Assembly: GCA_036244855.1 (NCBI GenBank)
Contig: BQKZ01001316.1
Location: forward strand, 28,887-64,432
Direction: 5' to 3'
DNA: 35,546 bases
Origin: Temnopleurus reevesii
Taxonomy: Eukaryota > Echinodermata > Echinoidea > Temnopleuroida > Temnopleuridae
Shown here: positions 11,401 through 21,900 of the stretch, one piece after another
Layout of the letters: each line of letters begins with the position of its first letter
How positions within the stretch are numbered: position 1 is the stretch's first letter
Program-made: the position numbers and the translations under genes
Notes under the pieces: generated by a model
Told to the model about the DNA's origin: nothing
Databases searched by the model: none
What the model saw: only the letters and a program-made list of their open reading frames with translations

Positions 11401-14400
11401 TTTTCTTTTGAAGTACCTTTAATGCCCCCCTTTTCTACCGGTCTCNGCGTAATCGTTTCACTGGCCCATAGCAACATGATTTCTGAACGATAATCTATTT
11501 TTTACTCTTTTTGGATAGTAAATGTTTCTATCACAAGAGTCGCATACATTTCCTAAGGTTTGCAATTTGATTTCACATTTACTATGCCTATCTAGAATTG
11601 GACTTTATAGTCACTAAAAATCTTGCAAATCATGATCATGCACTGTTATGTCTTAGCTTATCTTCCTCTAATCTTCATTTGCGAAGCTCAGCCATACACA
11701 TAAGCCAAACTATATTAAAAAATCAAAAGATGAGCTCATATCCACAGAAAAGTGATCCTCATAAATTTGCATTAATGTTGACCTTTACAATGCAACTACA
11801 TATCTGTTTAATACTTGCAATCTATGTAACATGTGTCATGATATCACTAATCATTGCATATCTCTGCACTCAATCGCTAGCTGATTGCTATGCCAATCAT
11901 ATTGCCAGGTATTTGATGAGCTTAGTAGGAAAGAATGTGTGATATATTGAGTTCCAGAATAAAATCTAAGCTATGGGGGATTTTTCTGATTTGCTCACCT
12001 GTTTTGAAAAAATGTCAAGATTAGAAGTGCAGTAATTTTCTTTTCAACTAAAAACACACTTGACATTTATGATACAGTTGCAGGTTTGCAATTCACAGAA
12101 ATGCTAGTGCAGTGTACTCTTGAACAGACAGGGATGTTTATTGTTCAGATAATGTGTAAATGGTCACTGTGGGATAAATCCTTCCAGTCCAAAAATTGAA
12201 TAATTTGAAGGTATGATATCTAGAATCTCTACTGTAAAGAGATTAGCATTATCTCAGCTTAGAAAACATATAAAGTTTTGCCAAATATTTTTTGTTTTAA
12301 TCGTTTGTAATTTGTTAGATTTTATCATTGAAAGAATTAAGAAATGAAAAAAAAAATCAAAATGTACCCCTCTCCTTTTAAACAGTGAAAACGCCTTTAA
12401 TCTTCAATCTCTCAAGGTAAAAATAAATACATGTAGGTAAAAAAAGTGCATTCATGACACCCTATTCTGTTTTTATTGCAATGTATTTTATGGGTATGTT
12501 CAGTTTTCATAAATTTTCTACATAAGTACCTTTAATGCCCCCTTTTCCACCGGTCTCAACTAAATATTTCCTGTCCTTTTTACAGTTATGGTAAAGTTGG
12601 GTTTAATCTAATTTCCCCAGGTTGTGTGTTTTGTACCTGAATGTGTCATGTGTGATGGGTGGGTAATGGAACACAGGGGACAAACAGGGGGAGGGCAGGT
12701 AGAGAGAGGAGAGAGGGGAAGAGGGGAGGGAGATAGGGAGAGGGGTAAAGAGGGGAGAGTGAGTGTGGGATAGCAGGAGAGAGAGGGGAAGAGGGAGGGA
12801 GAGAGTGATAGAGGGAAGAAAAAGAGAGGGAAAGAGGGGAGGGAGAGAGGGGACGAGGGGAGAAAGAGAGGGGAAGAGAGGAGGGAGAGAAGGAAAGAGT
12901 GTGGGGTGAAAGGGAAAGAGGGGAGAACGAGAGGGAAAGCGGAGAGGGAGGGGAAGATGGGAGGCAGAGAGGGGAAGAGAGGAGGAAAGAGGGGAAAAGA
13001 GGAGGGGAGAGGTGAAAAGAGGAGGGGAGAGAGGGGAGAGAAGGAGAGAGAGGGAAAGAAGAGGGGAGAAAATGAAAGAGGGGAGAGAGGGAAAGACGAA
13101 AAGAGAGAGGGGAAAGGGGGAGAGAAGGAGAGAGGAGGGAGAGAGGAGAAAGAGAAGGGAGGGATAGAGGGGAAGAATAGAATTTTTGGGGTAGGAGAGA
13201 GAGTGGATGAGTGAAGGGAGAGAGGGAAAAGAGTAGGGGAGGGGAAGAGGGGAGGGGAAAAGAGGAGGGAAAGCGGGGGAGAGGTGGAAAAGAGGTGTTA
13301 GTTGTGCCAGGGTCACTTTGTTTTCTTGCAAGATGTAAAGAATCCAATCAACTAAGTCCATATCCTTAATCCAGACTAACTTTGATTTTGCTATATATAT
13401 TTGATATCCCATTGAAGTTTAGCAAACCCAAATCCTCCCCTACTAATTTTTATTTTAAAGCGATTGTGTAATTAAAATAAAACTGTCACTTTTGAATGAT
13501 TTTCATTCTAAAATCTAAGATGATGCAGACAGATCACATGGCCATGATAAAACTAATCCATGTAGCATTTATAATTGCAGTCCCATTTCCTGCAAGTGGA
13601 TTTCACTTAAATCTTAAGCCTCGAAGCCAGGGACTAATATCAGCCACAGCCACATCATCAATTGCCACATGTATGCAGTTATTGACAAGCTGTCATGTCT
13701 GAGGCAAAGGCAAGTTGCTTGACAATATCAAAGACTGGGTCTGGGCTACAAAATTCTTGCTTTGATTGAAAGCAGACATAAATTGGACCAATAAAAAGAA
13801 AGTTGTGAAAGTTTCAATGACAGAACCCAACACTGATTTCATGCGAATTGGCAACTTTTGGTCATGTGAAATGACAAACATGTCAAGCACTTCCCTGCAA
13901 GTGCTGCATTATATCTTGTTTTACAACCCCCTCCCCCCCCCCTTTCCACCTTCTAATGGAAAAAAAAACAACTATTTGTTTCATTAATGAATGTATGGGT
14001 GCAGATGAGTGAGCTAAATTTAATACTGAAAAATCGAAAGGTGAGCATGCCAAACTCCAATCTTTTACTTTTTCTGCATATTGGACATATTAACTGAATT
14101 GAATTGAAAAAAAAATGATCGCTTAAATTCTGGATACAGCACTTTATTACTGTAAAGAAATCATAGAATCAATGAAAATGTAGCAAAAATACATGAAATT
14201 AGTAGTTTCAACTCTGTAAAATTTTACCACTAGAGGGCAGCAGACTAAAATATTGAGACTAGAACATCAGTAAATGTTTCTAGCTTGTATTAAACAATCA
14301 CCCTGTACGTATGGATATGGGGTGTATGTGCTGATTTGCGACCAAAAAAGATGCCATAGGCTTTTTCCAAGGGGCTGGGTCAATATTTTCATGCCATGTC

Positions 14401-16314
14401 CATGTGACAAAGGTACTTTATCATGAAGATAAATTTGACTTATCAAAAAAAAAAATTTCCCTCTTTTCTCAGTAACACATTGTATTGGAAATCTTTAATG
14501 GGTTCGAAGCTACAGTTCTGCATCTATATAGGCACACAAAATTTACCTTTGTTACATGGACATTGTATTGTTTTTGCATTAACAGAAATTGGTAGGTTCC
14601 CAATGGCAATATGCCATGTTCTTTAAGGAATGCTCCTGAGCGGGACAGCATTTTTGCTCATGTCATTATTGGACTCTACTGTTATACATTTAAACTCTAA
14701 CTTTCTGTGAATGTGACACTTTTGCGATGTTTAGTTCAGAAAGACTGAAGTAAGAACAACTTTAAAAACGAATTTTTATCAGTATTTGTTTCCATTTAAA
14801 CTCTAGCTTTCTGTGAATGTGACACTTTTGCTATGTTTAAGTTCAGAAAGACTGTAAGAACAACTTTAAAAAGGAATTTTTATCAGTATTTGCATGTACA
14901 ATTAATCTTGTGAGTACTCAACACAAGAACTTGATACCATGCATTCTCAAAGCTGTCTGTAACTTGGTGAATTACTGCCCCAGGTAAATGTCTTCAAGTT
15001 GGTGCTCCACTAAGTTATAAAAAACTGTTTCGCTACAAAATTTCATTTTCCAGGTTTCCTATATCTGTACAGAATAAAATGCAGGGAAATTAGGGGAAAT
15101 ATGGAATACATAGGGAAAGCATCGTAAGTTTTTACTCTGAGTTAAGACGGCAAGCCACTCTCATCGGCTCAAAACAAGGTCAGAAATCATGCAGATTAGC
15201 ATATGGTATATATTATATGCAAGCTTCATTGGTGGATCCCCGTATATCATTGTTTGTCTACAGTGCCGTCAGCAAGCTGCTGACAGCGGCTTACCATACA
15301 ATATGTAGTATCTTCTCGCACCGCTATGAGCGGCACGCTGTAGCGAAAGACTTAGAAATAACTGTAAGAATGACATGGAAGAACAAGATCTTATGCTGAA
15401 TGGTTGAGAATCTTGTACTCTATAGGTCAGAACAACTTTAAGATCGACTGGTATCACATCACATCACATCACATCTGGTACGGAATAGAAGGATCTCTCC
15501 TGTTGTAATTCCGGTCTGAACGTCAGTTTGATATACAAGATTTACTGTTGAACTATTTACAGAACTTCATGTGCAATGAGGATCGAAGGTTTTAAATCTT
15601 TCCCCCCACCAGTGTTTGTCCAGTAATTCTTTAAATTTGTCTTCCGATTTGGCCTCAACAACGTTTTCGGGCAGATTATTCCAGTCAGATACAATCCTCT
15701 GGCTGAAAAACTTTTTACGGATATCCAATTGTGACCGGTGCGTAAAGAGTTTGTGTTTGTGACCTCTTGTTGCTGAGTGTATTGCAGGTGTGAAGAACAG
15801 TTCGCTGGAAATTCCCAACTTCTCATCACTTCTATATATTACAAATATTACAAAATTGTGCACAAGACTGGATATCAGTCGATCTTTATGTCGTTCTTAG
15901 AGTCTTTCTTATCTTGGCGAGACACCACCCTGAACATGCATCATACATATTTATTTCTTACCCATCGTTAGGAGGAATTTTCAGCGGACTGTCATCATCT
16001 TCTTTCATCATCACTTTCGGGCTCGGCGGCCTTTCAAAGTTCTTAGTCCAGTCTGCGTGTGATGAGAAAGCAGGGTCAGAGGTCATGGACATAAAGGATA
16101 GCTGACTTAAAACATCATTGTCCGAGACATCATTATCTCCAGCACCGTTAGCGTCAGACTCCAATCTGCTTCCAGATTGCCCTTTCACATCCGATCTGGT
16201 TTTTCTGTTCATATACGCTCCGTTCACATTGAGTAATTTTCTCTCGTTCTGTTCTTGTTCCTGGTCTTTGAGGACTATTACTTCTTCCCAATCTTCTTCG
16301 GTGATACCAGCCAT
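5222..16314 (-). CDS. FBXL15: FBXL15-like F-box/LRR protein, three coding exons
   Basis: Coding exons are 16314-15962, 7011-6346 and 5429-5222 (353 + 666 + 208 nt, 408 codons plus TGA). The joins are in phase: GG|T (Gly118) and CG|G (Arg340). The F-box starts at about residue 122 with the motif LPWEDVL, which is also in vertebrate FBXL15. Leucine-rich repeats follow from about 180 to 375 (for example LEHLDLRGCW, IEYLDVHGCWRITD). The C-terminal KSLARFRTKGVRIDV corresponds to SSLSRLRKRGVDIDV of the human protein. Known role of the family: substrate receptor of an SCF (SKP1-CUL1) ubiquitin ligase; human FBXL15 targets SMURF1 and so affects BMP signalling. The human protein has about 300 residues with a short N-terminus. 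Here an acidic, Ser-rich 117-residue leader would precede the F-box, so assignment of exon 1 is an inference from phase and splice sites. Exons 2 and 3 are secure. Confidence 0.85.
5430..6345 (-). other. intron 2 of the FBXL15-like gene
   Basis: 916 bp between donor and acceptor, AT-rich. ORFs here (5713-6004) have no coding character. No repeat recognised. Confidence 0.7.
6346..7011 (-). CDS. FBXL15: FBXL15-like gene, exon 2 (F-box and most LRRs)
   Basis: The acceptor is ATAG|TCTGACTG after a pyrimidine-rich stretch and the donor is TTCG|GTAAGA. It encodes the F-box (LPWEDVLISRILPFLDMKD) and a run of cysteine-containing leucine-rich repeats. The open frame continues upstream of the acceptor into intron sequence by chance; that hydrophobic stretch is not protein. 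Base composition is clearly richer in GC than the flanking introns. Confidence 0.93.
7012..9270 (-). other. intron 1 of the FBXL15-like gene, 3' part
   Basis: No exon, RNA gene or named repeat could be supported. A (CA)n run lies at about 8732-8748, and TATCGCGATA is a short palindrome near 8701. Chance ORFs at 7578-7796 and 8087-8305 lack coding features. Confidence 0.5.
9271..9463. mobile_element. MITE with imperfect terminal inverted repeats
   Basis: Outer ends AGGGAGGTGT and ACACCTCCCT are inverted. Inside them CACCAAG pairs with CTTGGTG, and TTCTTAAAG and CTTTAAGTTCAACTGG pair with the right-hand CAGTCGAACGTAAAG. A fragment resembling its interior lies at 15427-15455. Confidence 0.6.
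9595..9871 (+). mobile_element. tRNA-derived SINE, nearly complete
   Basis: The head has an A-box-like GTAGTGTAGTGGTTCTGAC and a B-box-like CGTTCCAATCCC; the 5' half resembles tRNA-Val. The body contains GCTGCACTCAACCCAGGTGA and GGCTAAAGCCAGGG. The tail runs GCGCTATATAAAAG then an ATT-rich end. It is flanked by AAGTG on both sides (9590-9594, 9872-9876) and interrupts the first unit of the local tandem repeat, where the other units are continuous. Confidence 0.8.
11447..12557. repeat. second-haplotype copy of 10043-11445
   Basis: After 'n' at 11446 the sequence restarts with GCGTAATCGTTTCACTGGCC, as at 10043, and runs to GGTCTCA, as at 11440. It is shorter, lacking about one tandem unit. Contig overlap not merged, or a large duplication. 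Confidence 0.75.
12660..13300 (+). repeat. 640 bp polypurine (GA-rich) tract
   Basis: Almost uninterrupted G and A on the plus strand, built from GAGAGGGGAAGAGG-like units with no fixed period. It produces long artificial Ser/Pro/Leu ORFs on the minus strand and Glu/Arg/Gly ORFs on the plus strand; none is a gene. Confidence 0.95.
13310..14226 (-). other. intron 1 of the FBXL15-like gene, middle part
   Basis: No gene or repeat recognised; a short poly-C run lies near 13930. Confidence 0.5.
14227..14243 (+). promoter_or_regulatory. CTCF-like binding site
   Basis: CCACTAGAGGGCAGCAG agrees closely with the vertebrate CTCF core (CCACTAGGGGGCAG type). A single site, by eye only; binding in this organism is an inference. 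Confidence 0.4.
14689..14893 (+). repeat. two-copy tandem repeat, ~103 bp unit
   Basis: Both copies begin CATTTAAACTCTA and end TTTTTATCAGTATTTG (14689-14788 and 14793-14893). They differ by a few substitutions and small indels, so this is a recent local duplication. Confidence 0.9.
14900..15560 (-). other. intron 1 of the FBXL15-like gene, near the first exon
   Basis: Contains a hairpin GTCAGCA-AGC-TGCTGAC (15268-15284), an ATCAC microsatellite at about 15451-15474, and a fragment related to the 9271 MITE (15427-15455). Confidence 0.5.
15567..15830 (-). mobile_element. non-LTR retrotransposon fragment, C-terminal end of the reverse transcriptase ORF
   Basis: Minus-strand translation reads RGHKHKLFTHRSQLDIRKKF, then FSQRIVSDWNNLPENVVEA and a KELLDKHW end. 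R-RLD-RK-FFS-R-V--WN-LP--VV is the usual extreme C-terminus of LINE reverse transcriptase ORFs of the CR1/jockey kind. It lies within intron 1 of the FBXL15-like gene, in the same orientation. Only the tail is present; no RT domain is in the window. Confidence 0.8.
15962..16314 (-). CDS. FBXL15: FBXL15-like gene, putative first coding exon
   Basis: The ATG has a good context (AAAATGG), and an in-frame TGA lies ten codons upstream, so the start is well bounded. The exon ends GATGG|GTAAGA, a strong donor leaving two bases of a Gly codon; exon 2 supplies the missing T. The 117 residues are hydrophilic and acidic, beginning MAGITEEDWEEVIVLKD, with a Ser/Asp-rich middle and a Pro/Asp-rich end. No domain is recognised. 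It could instead be the first exon of another minus-strand gene, but no other minus-strand acceptor with coding sequence was seen between it and exon 2. Confidence 0.65.
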
Positions 16315-16586
16315 TTTAACAAATTGACTCCCTGATACTCAAGTTTATATTAGCTTAATTAGCATAGGGAGAACCGGATTACAGCAGGTGATGGATTAAT
16401 GGAGGCTGGGACTTTTCTTCTCACAACATGCTTGAATTGTATCGATGGAGAATTGTTGATTTCTTTCACTGGTTAATATAATATGTCTTCTTATCATCAT
16501 GCATCCACCTATCATAAACAAAATAAAAGGAAAATAATGAACAATGCTGCAATGCAAATATAGTTAATAATCTCATGAACCTCATC

Positions 16587-16641
16587 NAAAGAGAGAAGAG
16601 GAAAAGAGAAAAGGAATGGGAAAAGGAAAGGAAAGGGAGAG

Positions 16642-16679
<38 letters not shown>

Positions 16680-16960
16680 AGGGGGAGGAGAAAGAGGGGA
16701 GGAAGAGCAGGATCGAGAGAAGAGAATGAGGGGGCTTGGCATTGGAAGTGGGTATGAGGGGAAGGAGAGACCTGGAGTGGAGAGCAGAAGGAGGCAGAGG
16801 ACGAGAAGGAAAATTAAGAGGAGGATGATTATTATTAATATTATAATGTAGGTAGCGGGGAGTTGGAAAGTGGGGATAGGGAAGGTCAAAGAGGGATGGA
16901 TGAGCATGATGAGAGGGAGAGAAGGGGGGAGAGGGGGAGGAGCAGGGAGAAGAAGGGCCA
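16587..16960 (+). repeat. GA-rich low-complexity tract beside a contig join
   Basis: GAGA and GGGAGG repeats, starting right after 'n' at 16586. The Ser/Leu/Pro ORFs on the minus strand are artefacts of composition. Confidence 0.85.
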
Positions 16961-17864
16961 GGGTTTAGCAATTTATTGAGACTCGAGTTTTGACACAAAA
17001 TGAGTTTACCTCTTCAACAGATCATTTAGTACTGTACTGCGGTTAAATGATGGTCTACTCTTAACTCTAGCTCCAGTGTGACTTAGATCGGCATTGTCGT
17101 AAAGCTACATACAATCCTCCATTGGTTTACTCCACACTTGCAGAATAAAATCGAAATTTATCTTGCAGTTCCACTTTATTGCATTGCATACACTGCAGTT
17201 CGCATATCTGTGTTTACGTTACGTCAATCAAGAGGACATGTCCATTTTATCAGGGTGACATTTCATTGAAATATCTGATATAATTCATTATTTGAAAATT
17301 TTAGATTAATTATCTTAATTAGTGGCTTTAATATATTTAATATAAATAAGGCTCGCAAATTAGATCTGCTTTAAACCAATATTTGATCTTCCTTTTCAAA
17401 ACCTATGGCTTTTATATTTCCCTGCAAGACATGGAATCGTCCAATATGGCAGCCTCCTGTGCTGAAGAAAAGTGAAGATTTGATACGCCAATTAACTAAT
17501 GATTGTGCTATTTTAGAGAGATTTACATGTATATTCCGTGTCGAATTTGTTGTAAGTATTGTATTTGTACTAATTGTTTCAAATTTTTTGCAAACCACTA
17601 ATTTATTTAGTGCGTGTAACTCGAATGATTATTTTTGTAGAGCCCCACACACTTGATTCGGTGTGAAGGAAATGCGTCTTATAAATTTAGGATAAAAATT
17701 GTGCACATAGATGTATGATAATGATATGAATGATGATATTTAAAATTATCTCCCAAAATCTACATGAAGGTCTATTGAGACTATTTATATTTTGGTCTAA
17801 GTTACATTGTGTTTGTTCATTTTACAAAAGGAGAGAGGTATTCGAGAACATTCCGAAGTTGATA

Positions 17865-18744
17865 TGCACCTAACAATTGTAAGACGCACCCCTCGACCCC
17901 CGGGAAAGGTGCGTCATGGTTGGGTAATAGGCGGGTTTACTAATAGATGCAAATTTTATGCATACCTTTAACACAAAGGTTGTTCTTGACAACCCTAAAG
18001 CTTGCCCGAGGCTTGCCCGGCATAGCAACAAGTAATGTATGCAAACTGGATTCCAAGTATTGTAGTCTTGTTGTTATCAAATGGTTTGAGGAATACCACG
18101 TAACTACGTTCAGTTGCAAGAAAAGCACATACATTTGAATATGTAAGTAAACCCGCCTATTTACCAACAAATGAATGACGCAGGGTATGGTCATGGAAGC
18201 ATTTGGTCAGTCACAGCATGGAGAATGGGGTGCGTCATCATAGTCTGTCATTTTACATGGGTGCGTCATAATGCCTCGCCATGTTTACAAACGGGTCTGT
18301 CCGCGCAATACTCACGTCACCGCGTACGCGTACCACCGCGTACCGGGTTTTTAAACATGCAAACTCCTTCAATATAAAAAAAAAATATTGACATGGAATC
18401 TATACTTTCGCACCGGGCGCCCAAAATCGTGTTTGATGACATCAAATGAAATGGAAACCCCCAAATAATAATAATTGATCTCAAATCCTCTCTCATCGCC
18501 GCGCCGATGCATAGCGTGCCACGTGCGCGTGGAGCTTTACCATGACGGGGTGCGTCACAATGGTCAGTCAAAATCTTGAACTGGTGCGTCATATTTTTTC
18601 GTCCAGGCACAGTCATTGTAAGAAAAGGTCCGTCATAGTCGAGACACACAGTTGCGTCATGGTATAGGAAAATCCGACTCACATCTGACAAGTGACGCAC
18701 CATTCCCGGGGGTCGAGGGGTGCGTCTTACAATTGATAAGTGCA
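17865..18744. mobile_element. non-autonomous DNA transposon with TIRs and many GTGCGTCA repeats
   Basis: TIRs: CAATTGTAAGACGCACCCCT and on to CGACCCCCGGGAA at the left (17873-17906), complemented at 18699-18735. A weaker extension (TGCACCTAA) reaches 17865 and 18744, bordered by TA on both sides. GGTGCGTCAT-type motifs recur inside, at about 17909, 18228, 18261, 18549, 18582, 18629 (variant) and 18652 (variant). A second inverted pair, 17919-17941 and 18146-18168 (AGGCGGGTTTACT), suggests nesting. No transposase ORF. Confidence 0.8.
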
Positions 18745-18866
18745 TAATGTAGTCATGAATCTATTATTAATCATACGGTACCTCTGACTCTGTTACATGT
18801 AGATGTACTAATCATTTGTTCAATGTACTCCCGTTACAAATCACAGTAACTAGCAAAGGAGCAAGA

Positions 18867-18944
18867 ATGGCTGAGTCTAATCTACCAAAAGATGATGCTT
18901 TGGCAGATCAGTTGGCATTGGACAGAAGAAGAAAGCAGGAAATG
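18867..18944 (+). CDS. GGPS1: GGPS1 exon 1 (coding part)
   Basis: ATG in the context AAGAATGG, reading [15 protein letters not shown] and ending ATG|GTATAT. The polar N-terminal extension is not in the human enzyme. A possible acceptor (ATCACAG) lies 20 bases upstream of the ATG, so a non-coding 5' exon may exist further left. Confidence 0.85.
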
Positions 18945-21900
18945 GTATATTTCATATAATTGTGTTTTTATTTTTGTTTTAATTTTGTCATTTATATTTA
19001 TTTATTTATTTTATTCATTTATTCATCTATTCATCTGTATCTATTCATTGATTCACTTATTCATTTATTCATCTTTTCATTTGTATGTTTATTCGTCTAT
19101 TCATTTATTTATTCATTTTATTTATTTATTTATTTATTTTATTTATTTATTTATTTATTTATGTATTTATTTGTATAGTTATATAACAATTCATACATTG
19201 ATTGATTTATCATTTTACGTTTTTTTTTAGTTCGAACCTTCTTTCAGAATATTCTTTCACAATGGATGTTTGATAAAACAAAATTTTAATCTTATACACA
19301 AAATACAATGTAGCATGTAAAATTTGTGCAGGAAGGGGATTTATTTGAAAACATTTTTATTTTTTGAAAAACACTTCTTCACACTTCGCGAATCTGTGAA
19401 GATACGTTGAAGAAAGTATTACAGATCTTCATTGTTATGTGTCTCAAACAAAAATGCATGAACAAGAAGGCAGTGTTCTTTTTTTCATGCCAGCCAGTGT
19501 TTAATAAGGAGAGTAGAAATAGTGATTCATTCGTCAGCTTGTACTCTGTGGTATCTGATAAACTAGGAAGAATTTGAAAGATGATTAGAGGGAATGATAT
19601 TCGTAATAGATATTTTTATGTTTATCTATGACTTCTAATTTTATAGTCTTTTCATTTTTTTTCCTCCAGATTCTGATGGAACCATATAACTACATTCTAC
19701 AAGTCCCAGGCAAACAAGTCAGAACAAAACTCTCAAGGGTAAGTCATATTTTAATACCAAATCTTACGTGGAGTGTACATGTAACATTAGAGGGAAGATA
19801 AATTCAACAACATTCCAAAAGTTAAATCATTGTTCTCAACACTAGCAGTTTACCTTAAATTTTCAGCTAAATTCTGCAGCGTTCCTCAGCAATGTGACTC
19901 GATTTGACTCTCTTGTTGTAGCAAGTCATTTGTTTTATTTTTTATTAATGATTATCTGTATGGTGGAAGCGCTCAAGACGCCTAAAAATAGGAGCTAGAA
20001 TATAGATTTAAATGTAAGAAGCATATAAAGATGTACAAAACTGAAAAAGGGCAATTAATGTCTGTCTTCAAAATTCAGTGTTCTTGAATAAGTAGGTATT
20101 TAAATCAGTTTTAAATGAGGAAGTACTATTGGAATTTCTCAAAACCAGAGCAAGGGAACTTCATATCATGGGCGCTGTGTGAGTAAAAGCAAGATCCTCC
20201 ATGATTCTTAACATATCTCTTTCAAATAATTTGAGCCTTTTCTTCTATTCACATCAATAATTTGTTTACCAGAGATAAAAAATCTTCTTGGAAATTTAGC
20301 AAGTTACCATAAACTTTTCCTTTTAGTCCATCAATCTTATGGTGTACTCCATTTTCTATTTCTGTGTCCAGGCATTCAATTGTTGGATGAACATTCCAGA
20401 AGAGAAGATTAAGAAGATCAGTGAAGTTGTCCAGATGCTGCATAATGCAAGTTTATTGTGAGTATTCATCCATTTTTAAGATGAGAAGATATTATCTAAT
20501 GCTTTATCTTCTCTTATTTCCTTCCTTCCTTCTTTCTTTCTTTCATTCTTTCTACCTCCTTCTTCTCCTTTTTCTTCTTCTCCTTTTTTCTCCTTAATAT
20601 CCCTTTTTTCTCCTTTTTCTTCTTCTTCTTCATCATCATTGTCTTCTTCTTCACCTCCTGCTCCAACTTTTCTTCTCTTTTCTTTTTCTTCTCCTGTTAT
20701 TTTTCAACTTCAATTCCAGATACTTCTTTCTTCTAATTTTATATTATAACTTATTCATCCTTCTTCCTCATTTCAAATCGTTTTTACTCTTCTATCTTTC
20801 CCTTTTTGGATCCGCTTCATCTAATCTTTCTTCTTCATTCCCTTGTCTTTCAGGTCATACTTTTTACGCAATCATTTATCCTCTCGCAGAACCCTTTGAA
20901 GTTTGTATATATGTACTTTAAAGAATGCTATTACATTGCCCATGAACAAGCGTGTTTTTATGGTAAAATTGTGTATTTCATGTAAACTAATTGCCAATCA
21001 CTGAATTGCAGACGTAGTGCTCAGATACTTCAAATTTACTCACATAAATAGTAATCTTAATTAGGTTTCAAACATTTTACTCATTTTTCTTTGAATTCTC
21101 CAGAATAGATGATATAGAAGACAGTTCCAAGCTGAGAAGAGGTATCCCAGTTGCACATAGTATCTATGGAATAGCACAAACTATCAACTCTGCAAACTAC
21201 ATCTACTTCCTAGGTCTCCAAGAATTAATGCAATTTGAACACCCTGATGCTATGAAAATATTTACAGGTTAGTAATGTTCTTTTATTTCTTAGTCACCGG
21301 GGATCAACTTGAAAGTGCCCTTAGAGGGAGAAAGTGGAAAATGGCTCCCTAAAACTGCAAGGGACTCCTTAGAAAATCAGTTTGAGAGCTTGGCTGGCTA
21401 TCCAACTTCTTTGATCAATTATTTTCACGAAATTATAAGGTAAAACTGGGCTCCCCAAGAAATTTGAGGAGCCTGGCTAGCTCCCTAAAGGAAAAATAAA
21501 AATAAAGCTCACTCACAAAGCTTCTTAGTCTTTTGAGGTGTTGCTCAAAATCAACTGCAACTTTGCCAATTGTAACACGCATTTTCATTCGCGCATGGTA
21601 TGCGCATTTAACAAGACGCGCATGAAACAATTATTTTGATTGGCGCGTTCCGATCAACTGCAACTTGCGATCAATTGCAACTTTTGAACAACACCCCCTT
21701 TGACCTTTTACAGCAGATTATGTTACAAAGCCAAAATGATTTGGGTAATCGTCTTTGTCTCAGCTCCTTATCTTCTATTATTCTTTGTTTTCTTTTAATG
21801 TGGGTTAGGTATTATTGATATCAAGAAAGGGTTACTAGTTGTTCGTACCCCTACGATCAGCTTTATTAAACACAACCCTGGAATAAAAAGATGTTCCTTC

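Larger units (their letters stand above)
16315..18866. promoter_or_regulatory. divergent intergenic region between FBXL15-like exon 1 and GGPS1
   Basis: The two genes are head to head with 2.55 kb between the ATGs. The stretch holds a GA-rich tract around 16590-16960 with a contig join at 16586, a CCAAT-box-like ATTGG near 17122, a CRE-like TTACGTCA at 17219-17226 and the TIR element at 17865-18744. Any shared promoter function is inferred from the arrangement only. 17227-17860 shows nothing recognisable. Confidence 0.3.

Noticed and set aside
12603..13412. Long ORFs (up to 269 codons) rich in Ser, Pro and Leu on the minus strand
   Set aside because: They are produced by the polypurine tract; several frames are open at once and no splice sites or domains are present.
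16512..16998. Minus-strand ORFs of 131 and 138 codons rich in Ser, Leu, Pro
   Set aside because: Low-complexity GA tract and an 'n' inside the frame.
18892..19230. ORF rich in Tyr, Phe, Ile and Leu that could pass for a membrane protein
   Set aside because: It is translated microsatellite (TTTATTCAT/TTTA) in GGPS1 intron 1.
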